Of a DNA stretch of 58,262 nt, positions 34,687 to 44,854 are shown in pieces. Positions within the stretch are counted from its first letter, which is position 1. The number at the start of each line of letters is the position of its first letter. Source of the stretch: JAITWT01 sp964439605 (GTDB lineage: Bacteria > Pseudomonadota > Gammaproteobacteria > Burkholderiales > Burkholderiaceae_C). The stretch spans positions 1 to 58,262 of the forward strand of contig CAYTPC010000037.1 in the NCBI GenBank assembly GCA_964439605.1, written 5' to 3'. Below the pieces are notes generated by a model. That model was not told where the DNA came from. It searched no databases and saw only the letters and a list, made by a program, of their open reading frames with translations. A program made the position numbers and the translations under genes.

Positions 34687-37429
34687 TTGTCTGTCCCTTC
34701 TTGCTTGTGGTCACACGCGTCGGCGGCGGCACAACGCGTTCGACACGATAGACACAGCGCAACGCTTCCTGTTGCAGGTGTCGGATGTCATCTTCGGGCA
34801 CCTTGCGGTACGTCACAGCACTCTCCGGCTGGAACAGAATCTCGGCATACCGGGCAACCAGTTCCCGTCCCAGGTGTTGGTTCAAGCGCCGCGCACTGCG
34901 TACAAAGCCCCAGTGCTGCTCAGCCGCCTCGTCGCTGATGTCCAAGGCCCTGCAAAAAACCTTGAAGTACTTGGGATCCTTGGCGGCGTGGGGGCGTGTA
35001 TCGTTCTTCGCCTGCAGAGCTAGCCAGTAATACACACGACCTAGCCGGCAGTCCACAGCCTTGGGGTCCAGTTCGACCATCCTGGTATGAATCTCACGCG
35101 CCAAAGCCGACCGCTTCGTGGATTTGAACATCAACGTACAGCGCCGTTGAACATCATCGTGGTACAGCTTGAGCAACATGCGCACCGGATCTACCACGGA
35201 ACTGACGCCTTCGCCGTTCAGCTGCAGTGACGACTCCAGATTGGCGCGCAACTCGTCGCTCATGTCGAAGATGAAGTCGCCGGATTGAATGGCGCTCGCG
35301 GGGGCGCGACGGAACGGGGGATCTTCGTCGGGCATATGACGATAGACCCAGCCAGAGGCATATGTCCAGCTACCGCCTTCCAGTTCGAACTTGTAGTACG
35401 CCTGATTGCCACTCTGACCGTTGTCGTCGGACTTGAACGTCAGAGACATCTCACGGAGCTTGCTGATGACCAGCGGATTCGGGACCTCCGCGAGGCGCCG
35501 CTCCAACTCCTGGGCCAGCAGACCGATACGGCCACGGTAGGCCTTGAACGCATCCATCTCCTTCATACTGGTAAGCGTCGTGAGCGTGGATTCGGCCTGA
35601 CGATACGCCACCAGCACCGCGGTGCCGTGCGGTACTTCCGGATGCGTCATCAGAACGCGCAGCACGTCGGAGTTGATACCGACGAAGGTAAAGTGCTTGC
35701 CTTTCCGGTCGCCAGCGAGCGTCTTGCCAACGGCCGAGAGCGTGTGCCACTCGATACGCCCTTCGGCGGCGATCCAATCTGTTCCCAGTTTTCGTTGCAG
35801 AAAGCGATGCGCCAGTTGTACATACCGCTTGCTCGGCAACACCAATGAAATGCCCTGCCGGCCAGCAACTGCATGTTTGCGGACTTCAGTCAGCATGCGT
35901 AACGCCATCGGCGTGGCATCGTTCCAATCGTCGATGAGCCGTTCGGCTCGCGTGATGGCCTGTTCAACAGGGTCGCGTACCTGGTTCAGCGCACCGGAGT
36001 TGAGCGCCGCAGCGAGCTTGAGCTTCACGGGTGTCCAGGCGTTCTGCTGGCTGCCGAAGTCACCTTGCCCAGCTTCTGCTGACGCTGCGGTGAGGTCGGT
36101 GTATCCAGCTGGCATGTTCGACAACCGCAGGATGTACATGCAGGCCTCGAGCAGTGCTTGATGGGCTGGGTTCTCCTCGTTGCCCACCGTTGCTGCCCGG
36201 CGTTGGAACGCCAACGCAAGCTGGGATGCGTCTCGGTCAACGATGCTCACGCTGAAGTTGGAGTTGCTGCGTTGAGTAGGTTGCCAGTTGGCTGCGACCG
36301 GGTGCGCCGAGAGCAGCACCTCCTCGGCTTCTGCGGCCAATACCTTCATTGTGAATGCGAGCTTGGAATCGCGGAGTTGCTTTCGCAGGATAAAAAAGGT
36401 CTTCGGATCGTCGGTCACGATGACAGCACCTGTATCGGAAAACCCGTTTTCTCGTGCAAATGCGAGGAAGTCAGGAATCCGCTTGATTGCAGCGTAGTTT
36501 GTGCGCATTGCGGCGTCCGTCGCGTCGAGCAAGAGCGACTCTGGGCGTCCGGATGCCTTCAAGGCCGGAGCAGCCAGGGCCGTCCGCCAAGAGTCCTTCT
36601 TTGCCGTATGGTGCAACACCATCAGAGCGCCCGGCGCCTTGTCGGGAATGTTCCACTCGAGTCCGACTCGCTGGCGTAAGTCTCGCCGGAAAGCCAGACG
36701 TTTAACCTTTGCCAGGGTGCGTTCTAGTGGATTAGAGACTGTCGCGGTCCAAGCCTGCTCAGCAGGGTCGAAGATAAACGTCGGAACGAGCTCCGCAAGA
36801 GCGGGGTTCGGTGCATCGGGAGTGTGCAGGGTGAGATCGTTGAGCGCCCACAGGGCTCCAAGGAAAGCCGGCGACGACGTGCATGACTCCGCCTTGACGC
36901 CATTTGCCTGCTGCACCAACAGCGTCCTATAGAAAGCACTCAGAGCCATGCGGTCGGCGAGCACGCTGTGGAGCGGTGCGCGGCAGGCATGTGTGCCAGG
37001 GTAGAGTAACGTGCGGAGACCGCGCAGGTCTTTGACGAAGACACGCTCGACGTTGGCCAGCGCGTGCAGCAAGGACAGCGCTGTGACCTTCGCTGGCCAG
37101 ATTAGGCACAGTATCACGTCGCCTTGCTCGGCGGCTGCCAGAAGGGCGTTCACAAGCTCTTTAGCCCAAGGTTGCAGAGCGATAGTCTCGGCGGCCGCTC
37201 GTGATTGATACATCAGGGGAGCACTTCCCGCGCGAACCTGTGCCCAGGGGCGCTGTGGACGTGCTGTAGCCGGCTGTGCGGGCGGAGGTGTTGTGACCGC
37301 TTTGGTCTTGGCGGGTGGCACCTTGCCGCCGATAGGTCGGGTCGCAAGCTTTTGGGCGTACTCGGCAATCCGTTCCCGTGCTTTCGCTTGATCGGCCTGG
37401 CGGTCTGATAGTGATCTGAATTGAGGCAT
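34670..37429 (-). CDS. Uncharacterised 919-residue defense-operon protein (DrmE-like by position)
   Basis: Not firmly recognised. It sits between the methyltransferase (33-nt gap) and drmA (17-nt overlap), so it belongs to the defense operon. It has a basic/proline-rich N-terminus (residues 1-65), a region ALANVERVFVKDLRGLRTLLYPGTH, and a middle resembling a helicase-like second domain (GISLVLPSKRYVQLAHRFL, TFVGINSDVLRVLMTHPE). I see no Walker A, no HKD phospholipase motif and no methyltransferase motif. Class 2 DISARM has a large unknown protein, DrmE, beside drmA, and this may be a relative; sequence search is needed to decide. Confidence 0.7.
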   Translation of the reverse strand: MPQFRSLSDRQADQAKARERIAEYAQKLATRPIGGKVPPAKTKAVTTPPPAQPATARPQRPWAQVRAGSAPLMYQSRAAAETIALQPWAKELVNALLAAAEQGDVILCLIWPAKVTALSLLHALANVERVFVKDLRGLRTLLYPGTHACRAPLHSVLADRMALSAFYRTLLVQQANGVKAESCTSSPAFLGALWALNDLTLHTPDAPNPALAELVPTFIFDPAEQAWTATVSNPLERTLAKVKRLAFRRDLRQRVGLEWNIPDKAPGALMVLHHTAKKDSWRTALAAPALKASGRPESLLLDATDAAMRTNYAAIKRIPDFLAFARENGFSDTGAVIVTDDPKTFFILRKQLRDSKLAFTMKVLAAEAEEVLLSAHPVAANWQPTQRSNSNFSVSIVDRDASQLALAFQRRAATVGNEENPAHQALLEACMYILRLSNMPAGYTDLTAASAEAGQGDFGSQQNAWTPVKLKLAAALNSGALNQVRDPVEQAITRAERLIDDWNDATPMALRMLTEVRKHAVAGRQGISLVLPSKRYVQLAHRFLQRKLGTDWIAAEGRIEWHTLSAVGKTLAGDRKGKHFTFVGINSDVLRVLMTHPEVPHGTAVLVAYRQAESTLTTLTSMKEMDAFKAYRGRIGLLAQELERRLAEVPNPLVISKLREMSLTFKSDDNGQSGNQAYYKFELEGGSWTYASGWVYRHMPDEDPPFRRAPASAIQSGDFIFDMSDELRANLESSLQLNGEGVSSVVDPVRMLLKLYHDDVQRRCTLMFKSTKRSALAREIHTRMVELDPKAVDCRLGRVYYWLALQAKNDTRPHAAKDPKYFKVFCRALDISDEAAEQHWGFVRSARRLNQHLGRELVARYAEILFQPESAVTYRKVPEDDIRHLQQEALRCVYRVERVVPPPTRVTTSKKGQTNAHSQ

Positions 37430-37462
37430 TGCAAAGTTCGAACTATTGTTTGCCTTGTCCAG

Positions 37463-39250
37463 TCATTGCTCGGAAACGAGTCCGAATGCCAGACGAACTG
37501 CTTCGTCCATCGATCTACCGTTCGTTGCAGCTTCGCGAAGTGCTTGCGGGTTAGGGAGCGTGAGCTGGTTGAGTTCAAATGCCGAGACGTTGGTGACCCC
37601 TGAGATACACCGGAAACAACGGTCGATTGCATGTGCGCTGAGGAGCTTGGCCAGCTTGGTTGGAGGCAGAGCTGGTTTGTCGCTCACCGCTTCGATGATG
37701 ACGACGTGGTTCTCACCAATGAATCCGCCGTAAGTCTTGAAGACGCGAGGCGACACGGCGGCCGTCACTAGGCGACGCGGTTGGCCGTTGGCCGTCACCC
37801 GCTGCATCACCACGCACGGCGACGTGACGATCGATGAGTGTTCCTTGTTGCCCAAGTCGACGAAACGATGTTCTCCGTCATAGGCCGAGGTGTCCTCCAG
37901 CCGAACGATCCCACCGGGCACGATGTCTCGAGACCACATTAGGGGTATCACAGTGTGCGCCTTGGCCCGCCGCGCGTCCTGAAAAGAGTTGAACTTCGGC
38001 CGCTTGTCTCGATTCCATACGTACGCTCCGATGCGTACCCGGTAGCCGTAGTCGGCCAGGCGGAACTTGGACAAGGCAGCTGTCTTGAGCAACGTCACAT
38101 CCTCAACAGAACGTGGGATCGGCCATACAGCGCCGGCGTTTGGCAACGTGCATTCGCCGACGCTCGTGTACTGGCCGGATCTCGAAACGACAGAAACGTT
38201 GGCTCGCATCTGCACGCGGTCCTTTTCAATGCAGCGGCATAGTACCGTCAGCGCCGTCTCTTGCTCGACGTCTATAAACACGCCCTGACGGTCGCTGACC
38301 ATGCCGATGTGCTCAACGTTGGTATTGCGGATGAGGAACTTGCGAAGGCGTCCAAAGTACTGCCCTGAAAGAAAGCTGGTCGGTGTAACGAGAGCTGCAT
38401 ATCCTCCAATTCTGATCAAGCGAACGCAGAGAGCGATGAAGAGGCAGTAGAGGTTGGGTTGGGCCTCAATGACATCCGCGTACGTCTCGCGCAACGACTC
38501 CAACTCATTGGCACGCATCTTTCGATATGGAGGATTGCAGACAACCACATCGAACGTGTTGTGGCTAGTGGCCAAATGAGTCAGCGAGTTAGCCGGGTAA
38601 ACCTTAAACGAGGGTACGTACCCTGTCTTCTGGACCTCTGCGTGCAAGGTCATGCATAAGAAGTGCTTGGACAGCTCGCACAGCGTTTTATCCAAGTCGC
38701 AGCCGTGAAGGTGTTTCTCAATATGCTTAAGCACTTTCAGCGCCGTGAACCCCTTCGCCACGAGGGTTTCTCGCATGCGTAGAGCAATTGGGGCCAAGAA
38801 AGCTGCGCCGCCGCATGCGGGATCAATGAAGGTCTGACTGCCGAAATCGACACCTTGTTTGGCAAGGTCGTTGAGCAGTCCCTCGGTAAGTGATGCCGGC
38901 GTGAAGAACATCGCTAGCTTCTTTCGATAGCCCTCGTCGGCCAGCATAGCGTAAGAGGAACTCAGCCAGTACGAGGCCTCGAGAAAGCCCAGTTGACTAA
39001 GAATTGCCACGAATTTTTCTACCTCGGCTTCTGCAGCGAGAGTCTTCGAGTAGGGTAAAGCGGGCCTTGGTAGAGCAGGGAATGCTATCTTGCACCAAAC
39101 GCGTAAGACGGTTCCAACCAACATTGAGGCGTCGCACCCACATCGCTCGGTAGCTTGTCTGAGGGCTCGGATACGTTGTGTGATGAACTGCTTTGAGGGG
39201 GGCGTCCGGCTCCTGTCCTTGCCTACTTCAGGTGATAAACCTTCGGCCAT
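37463..39250 (-). CDS. N6-adenine DNA methyltransferase of the defense operon
   Basis: A 595-residue gamma-class DNA adenine methyltransferase: AdoMet motif I as FIDPACGGAAFLAPIALRM (about 140), catalytic NPPY in VVCNPPYRKM, and LVTPTSFLSGQYFGRLR after it. The C-terminal 250 residues (RIGAYVWNRDKRPKFNSF onward) resemble the target-recognition part of Eco57I/TaqI-like enzymes. It is first in the operon and probably marks host DNA so that the DrmAB machinery spares it. No nuclease motif is visible. Class 1 DISARM also uses an adenine methyltransferase. Confidence 0.85.
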   Translation of the reverse strand: MAEGLSPEVGKDRSRTPPSKQFITQRIRALRQATERCGCDASMLVGTVLRVWCKIAFPALPRPALPYSKTLAAEAEVEKFVAILSQLGFLEASYWLSSSYAMLADEGYRKKLAMFFTPASLTEGLLNDLAKQGVDFGSQTFIDPACGGAAFLAPIALRMRETLVAKGFTALKVLKHIEKHLHGCDLDKTLCELSKHFLCMTLHAEVQKTGYVPSFKVYPANSLTHLATSHNTFDVVVCNPPYRKMRANELESLRETYADVIEAQPNLYCLFIALCVRLIRIGGYAALVTPTSFLSGQYFGRLRKFLIRNTNVEHIGMVSDRQGVFIDVEQETALTVLCRCIEKDRVQMRANVSVVSRSGQYTSVGECTLPNAGAVWPIPRSVEDVTLLKTAALSKFRLADYGYRVRIGAYVWNRDKRPKFNSFQDARRAKAHTVIPLMWSRDIVPGGIVRLEDTSAYDGEHRFVDLGNKEHSSIVTSPCVVMQRVTANGQPRRLVTAAVSPRVFKTYGGFIGENHVVIIEAVSDKPALPPTKLAKLLSAHAIDRCFRCISGVTNVSAFELNQLTLPNPQALREAATNGRSMDEAVRLAFGLVSEQ

Positions 39251-39304
39251 TTTCTTTTCTGGGCACAGCGTTGCTGATGGGATCCTGGATGGCGAGGTCA
39301 GCTA

Positions 39305-39430
39305 AACCTGGAAACGGTAGTTGAATGCGCTCGCCTGTGCCGTGATTGGCGCGCTGAGTGCGTAGCGTTGTCACCCAAAAGGTGAATTCGATCGAAGCTG
39401 CGAACGTCAATATTCACGCGGCTCTCCTGA
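39305..39430 (+). repeat. Truncated copy of the MITE-like repeat, fused to an IS630 remnant
   Basis: It begins AACCTGGAAACGGTAGTTGA, the terminal sequence of the family, and contains the hairpin TCACCCAAAAGGTGA (39371-39385). From 39371 to 39430 it matches the reverse complement of 49472-49531 at 55 of 60 positions by eye. The far end seen in the complete copy is missing: after CTCCTGA it runs directly into transposase sequence. Confidence 0.75.
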
Positions 39431-39654
39431 TGGATAACTACGGCACGCACAAGACAGTGGCAATCAAGGTATGGTTTGCCCGCCACCCTCGATTTCATGT
39501 TCATTTCACACCTCCTCGGCCTCTTGGCTCAATCAAGTCGAGCGCTGATTCGCTACGTTGACCGAAAAGTACATTCGGCTGGACCAAGACTGCGGACGAT
39601 ATCCTCTCCAGAATCGAACGCTTCTGTCTACGAACTTCTAACTCAGGGCACTAG
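39427..39654 (+). pseudogene. IS630-family transposase remnant (frameshifted, internally deleted)
   Basis: The first frame reads LMDNYGTHKTVAIKVWFAR then HPRFHVHFTP, the second catalytic Asp region of IS630 transposases. A frameshift follows, and the next frame reads SASWLNQVER*FATLTEKYIR, holding the catalytic Glu but with a stop where Trp is usual. A further frame reads WTKTADDILSRIERFCLR up to TAG at 39652, the typical C-terminus, with about 30 residues missing before it. The N-terminal half is absent. Clearly dead. Confidence 0.85.
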
Positions 39655-39702
39655 AATGGATGTGGCTTTTAAGGCGGACTGAGGTTGCTTGAAATTTGAT
39701 CT

Positions 39703-39795
39703 TGGTGCCCGGAGCCGGAATCGAACCGGCACGCCCCTTATTCAGGAAGCAGCGGATTTTAAGTCCGATGTGTCTACCAGTTTCACCATCCGGGC
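39703..39795 (-). tRNA. tRNA-Leu (anticodon UAA)
   Basis: The minus strand gives a 93-nt class II tRNA with acceptor GCCCGGA pairing TCCGGGC, encoded CCA, TTCGATTC in the T loop, a long variable arm and the anticodon loop CTTAAAA, so the anticodon is TAA. Its 3' end faces the IS630 remnant and the defense operon, a usual arrangement for an integration site. Confidence 0.95.
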
Positions 39796-39874
39796 GTCGG
39801 ATAGCGTATTGACGATACCCAAAAATCAAAACAGCCCGGCAACGATGGGCTGCACGGTCCAGGCCGTGCGGGTC

Positions 39875-39948
39875 TGGAGGCGCGACCCGGAGTCGAACCG
39901 GGCTAGACGGATTTGCAATCCGTTGCATAACCGCTTTGCTATCGCGCC
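39875..39948 (-). tRNA. tRNA-Cys (anticodon GCA)
   Basis: A 74-nt cloverleaf on the minus strand: acceptor GGCGCGA pairing TCGCGCC, discriminator U, encoded CCA, GGTTCGACTCC T arm and anticodon loop with GCA (ATTGCAAAT). It lies 79 nt upstream of tRNA-Leu on the same strand, so both may be cut from one transcript. Confidence 0.95.
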
Positions 39949-40019
39949 GCTCTAGTTCGGAATCGTGTTTTCCACGTCCCGAGAAGGGGAGCGAGTATAC
40001 AGGATTGCCAGGCTGACTC

Positions 40020-40061
40020 AGCCTAAAAACGGCAAGTGCGTCCAACTGCCGTTTTTAGGCT
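40020..40061. repeat. Short palindromic member of the dispersed repeat family
   Basis: AGCCTAAAAACGGCA (40020-40034) and TGCCGTTTTTAGGCT (40047-40061) are perfect 15-bp inverted arms around 12 nt. The arms match the family ends with TAAAA in place of TAGAA. It lies 9 nt beyond the azlD stop in the reading direction of that gene, so it may act as its terminator. Confidence 0.8.
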
Positions 40062-40070
40062 CGGCGTTGT

Positions 40071-40403
40071 CTACAGGAAAAGCCGGCTGATTCCGAGCAC
40101 GAGCGCGCCCACAAGCGTGGGGAGCGCGATGCCGCCGGCGCGCCATCGCACGACGCCCAGGGCCAGCAGCGCAAGGGCGATCGAGGCCAGCTCGCCGGGA
40201 GCAGGCGCGGGGCCGGCGAAGGAGATCAGGCTCGACACGAACAGCGAGGCCATCGCGGCCGGGCCGATGGCTTGCGAGAAGTGCGCCATCCACCGCACGG
40301 ATGGCGGCGCTGCCCGCTGGCGCCGCCACAGCGGCAGCACGCGCAGCAGGAATGTGCCGGCGCCGCAAACCAGGATCGTCAGAAGCATGGCGTGCTCAGT
40401 CAT
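40071..40403 (-). CDS. azlD: Branched-chain amino acid exporter small subunit (AzlD family)
   Basis: A 110-residue membrane protein with about four hydrophobic segments (MLLTILVCGAGTFLLRVLPLW at the start). The AzlD/YgaH family pairs with AzlC to export branched-chain amino acids. ATG at 40403 gives the usual length; its start overlaps the azlC end by 8 nt, so the two are coupled. Confidence 0.9.
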   Translation of the reverse strand: MTEHAMLLTILVCGAGTFLLRVLPLWRRQRAAPPSVRWMAHFSQAIGPAAMASLFVSSLISFAGPAPAPGELASIALALLALGVVRWRAGGIALPTLVGALVLGISRLFL

Positions 40404-41112
40404 GGCGTTTGAGCGGGAAAAAAGCATGGCAGGCGGCGCCGAGCACAATCGCTGCCGGAATCACGATGTGCGCCGGCAGCCACGACAGCAACAGCGCGGT
40501 GGCGGCTCCAGAAACCAGCATCGGCAGATGATCGCGCCGCCAGCTCATCGTCAGCAGCAGCGACAGGAAAAGAGCCGGCAGAACAAAAGCAAGCGCGCTC
40601 TGCAGGGCCGACTGGCCGGTGGGCAGCCGCGCGCCCAGGGTCGCGCCAAGCCAGGTGCCCGCAACCCATGCGGCGTAGGCGCCGCATTGCAGGCCGACAT
40701 ACCATCGCTCGCGCTCTTCTGGCGCGACGCGATGGATGTGCCCGATCGCGCTGGCCATGACCTCATCGGTCAAGCCGAAAGCCAGCAGCGGCGCGGGCAG
40801 CGTGCGCCGCCCTGACGGAAACTGCGCGACGATCGGCCCCGCATAAAGCAAATGCCGGGCGTTGATCAGCAGGACTGTCGGCACCACGGCCAGCAGCGTG
40901 CCGCCGGCCGACAGCAGACCCAGCAGCACGAACTGGCTGCCGCCCGCAAAAACGACTGCCGAAGTCAGCGCCGCGAGCGCCGGCGACAGGCCCGACTGGG
41001 TGGCTGCGATGCCAAAGGAAAACGCGACCGGCAGATAACCGGCAACGACGGGCAGGCTATCGGCCAGCCCTCTGGCGAAACCCTTGAAACCCTTGACATT
41101 CGAAGCCGGCAT
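40396..41112 (-). CDS. azlC: Branched-chain amino acid exporter large subunit (AzlC family)
   Basis: A 238-residue inner-membrane permease with the AzlC/YgaZ opening LADSLPVVAGYLPVAFSFGIAA and GGSQFVLLGLLSAGG, then LLINARHLLYAGPI and LTDEVMA. It works with AzlD. It follows the enoyl-CoA hydratase gene by 15 nt on the same strand and may share its promoter. Confidence 0.92.
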   Translation of the reverse strand: MPASNVKGFKGFARGLADSLPVVAGYLPVAFSFGIAATQSGLSPALAALTSAVVFAGGSQFVLLGLLSAGGTLLAVVPTVLLINARHLLYAGPIVAQFPSGRRTLPAPLLAFGLTDEVMASAIGHIHRVAPEERERWYVGLQCGAYAAWVAGTWLGATLGARLPTGQSALQSALAFVLPALFLSLLLTMSWRRDHLPMLVSGAATALLLSWLPAHIVIPAAIVLGAACHAFFPLKRHD

Positions 41113-41127
41113 GTGTGGTTTCCAGAG

Positions 41128-41886
41128 TTATCGCTTGCGGTTGAGAAAGGCGCTCATGTAGTGCTGCGGTTCGCCGGTGCCGTAAGCGCGGCCGAACTCG
41201 GCCACGCTGCGGTCGATCGAGGTGTCCAGCGGCGTGTCTTCCCATTCGCGCAGCATGCGTTTTTGCTGGCGCAGAACGGCCGGGCCGAAACCCGCCAGCA
41301 GGGCCGCGATGCGTTCCACCTCGGCGTCCAGTTGCGGCAGCTCGACCGTCGTATGCACAAGGCCCCAGGCCAACGCCTGCGAGGCGTCCGCCGGTTCTCC
41401 GGTGAGCAGCATCCACGTGGCGCGTGCATGGCCGATCAGCCGCGGCATCAGCGCGGCGTGGATGACCGAAGGAATGCCCACCTTGACTTCGGGCATGCCC
41501 AGCCGGGCGTCGGTCGCGGCGATGCGCAGATCACAAGCCATCGCGAGTTCGAGGCCGCCGCCCAGGCACCAGCCGGGCAGGCGCGCGATCACCGGCACCG
41601 GAAAGTGGCGCACGGCATCGCACAGCGCACGTAATTGGGAGATGAAGTCTTCGGCGCTTTCCGGCGTCAGCGCGGCCATTTCCTTGACGTCGACGCCGCC
41701 GATGAAGCTCCGGTCGCTGGCGCCGCGCAGGACCAGGACGCGGACTGCATCGTCGCCGGCGAGCGCCTCGATGGCGCGCGTCGATTCGGCGATGATCGCG
41801 GCGTTGATGATATTGAGCGGCCCGCTGCCCGTGATCGTGAGCGTGGCGACGCCTCGGGCGTCGGGGACGGATGCTTTTGTGTTCAT
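41128..41886 (-). CDS. Enoyl-CoA hydratase/isomerase family protein
   Basis: A 252-residue crotonase-fold protein. The oxyanion-hole region is LRGASDRSFIGGVDVKEM and ARLPGWCLGGGLELAMACDLRIA. At the position of the first hydratase Glu the segment MPEVKVGIPS keeps the second-Glu-like residue, so activity is possible but the exact reaction is unknown. It begins at ATG 41886, opposite acs, and leads azlCD. Confidence 0.85.
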   Translation of the reverse strand: MNTKASVPDARGVATLTITGSGPLNIINAAIIAESTRAIEALAGDDAVRVLVLRGASDRSFIGGVDVKEMAALTPESAEDFISQLRALCDAVRHFPVPVIARLPGWCLGGGLELAMACDLRIAATDARLGMPEVKVGIPSVIHAALMPRLIGHARATWMLLTGEPADASQALAWGLVHTTVELPQLDAEVERIAALLAGFGPAVLRQQKRMLREWEDTPLDTSIDRSVAEFGRAYGTGEPQHYMSAFLNRKR

Positions 41887-42234
41887 GGATTAGTGCGTGT
41901 TGGTTCCGGCCGGTGCAGGCGGCGGCGATCGCCGAAAGCAGGGCGCGGCAGTTGGATCAAGGGAGCCCGAAGGCGAGAGGGAAACCGTGAATGGGTGGGG
42001 AAAGGCAAAAGAGGCAAAAAAGAAAGCCGTAGAATTTTAGAATCCCTTAATGGTTTTTGGGTGTTGCGGATGTTGGCTCCCCGGGCATGATGTCAGCACG
42101 CAGGCGGCGCGACACTTGGGGTAATTGCCGATATGTCGCCGCGGGTGGCGCGCCACCCGCGTCAGTACCTCGTAATGTAGAAAGGCCAAAATCCGGCCGC
42201 ATTCCGTAATTACAGACTCAGGAGACGAAGACAA
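41887..42234. other. Divergent intergenic region before acs
   Basis: 348 nt without a credible gene. The notable element is a perfect 22-bp palindrome at 42140-42161 (half-site CGCGGGTGGCG), about 75 nt before the acs ATG, a possible operator or hairpin. The acs RBS CAGGAGAC is at about 42220. An AT-richer stretch near 42020-42060 may hold a promoter, but no clear -35/-10 pair was found. Confidence 0.5.
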
Positions 42235-44229
<1,995 letters not shown>

Positions 44230-44261
44230 GAAGCCTCGGAGGCGCTGGCCTTCGGGCATGC

Positions 44262-44296
44262 CTGTGCCTTGCGCTCAACAAAAGTGCAAGGCACAG
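44262..44296. terminator. Hairpin after acs
   Basis: CTGTGCCTTGC and GCAAGGCACAG are perfect 11-bp arms around 13 nt, 33 nt after the acs stop. No T-tract follows, so it may be an RNA-stabilising or Rho-independent-like element rather than a standard terminator. Confidence 0.5.
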
Positions 44297-44349
44297 TAAT
44301 CGGTTCTGCGTTAAAAACAGGTTTTTGAAAACCGTCAAGGAGAACCGTG

Positions 44350-44835
44350 ATGGGACTACGCATCATATTGCTGCTGGTCGTCGTGGCGTTGATTGCCGCT
44401 TTGGCGGCGCTGAACTGGACTTTTCTGGCCACGCCCGTGGCGATGTCGATCGGGCTGATGCAGGTGACCGCGCCATTGGGGCTGATCATGCTCGGCCTCA
44501 CGGCCCTGATGGGCCTGCTGTTCATGGTTTCGGTACTTTATTTGCACAGCACGGCGCTACTCGAAACGCGCCGCTACAACAAGGAAATGCAGGCCCAGCG
44601 TGATCTGGCCGACAAGGCCGAAACTTCGCGCTTCACCGAACTGCGCGGCTACATCGATACGCTCGAGCGTGACCGTTCACAGCGCCAGAGCGATCAACAG
44701 GCCGCGCTGTTGGCGCGCATCGATCAGTTGGAAGCGGCGGTCAAGGCGCGTACCGAGCAGTCCGACAACAGCATTGCCGCGCATCTCGGGCAAATCGAGG
44801 ATCGCCTGGAGCGCAACATGCCGTTTCCAGGTTAG
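44350..44835 (+). CDS. LapA-like membrane protein
   Basis: A 161-residue inner-membrane protein: two hydrophobic segments (about residues 3-22 and 40-65) followed by a cytoplasmic, charged coiled-coil-like tail (residues 75-155). This is the layout of LapA/DUF1049 proteins linked to lipopolysaccharide assembly. ATG at 44350 follows AAGGAG by 6 nt. The last residues, MPFPG and stop, are encoded by a sequence matching the dispersed repeat end (GCCGTTTCCAGGTT), so the C-terminus appears to have been donated by the repeat. Confidence 0.75.
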   Translation: MGLRIILLLVVVALIAALAALNWTFLATPVAMSIGLMQVTAPLGLIMLGLTALMGLLFMVSVLYLHSTALLETRRYNKEMQAQRDLADKAETSRFTELRGYIDTLERDRSQRQSDQQAALLARIDQLEAAVKARTEQSDNSIAAHLGQIEDRLERNMPFPG

Positions 44836-44853
44836 ATAGAACCTAAACAGGCT
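44819..44853. repeat. Degenerate repeat-family hairpin at convergent gene ends
   Basis: GCCGTTTCCAGGTT and AACCTAAACAGGC form an imperfect hairpin that closely resembles the family ends, followed by TTTTATTT. It covers the end of the LapA-like gene and the gap to the convergent cytochrome gene, so it probably terminates the plus-strand transcript. Confidence 0.6.
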
Positions 44854-44854
44854 T

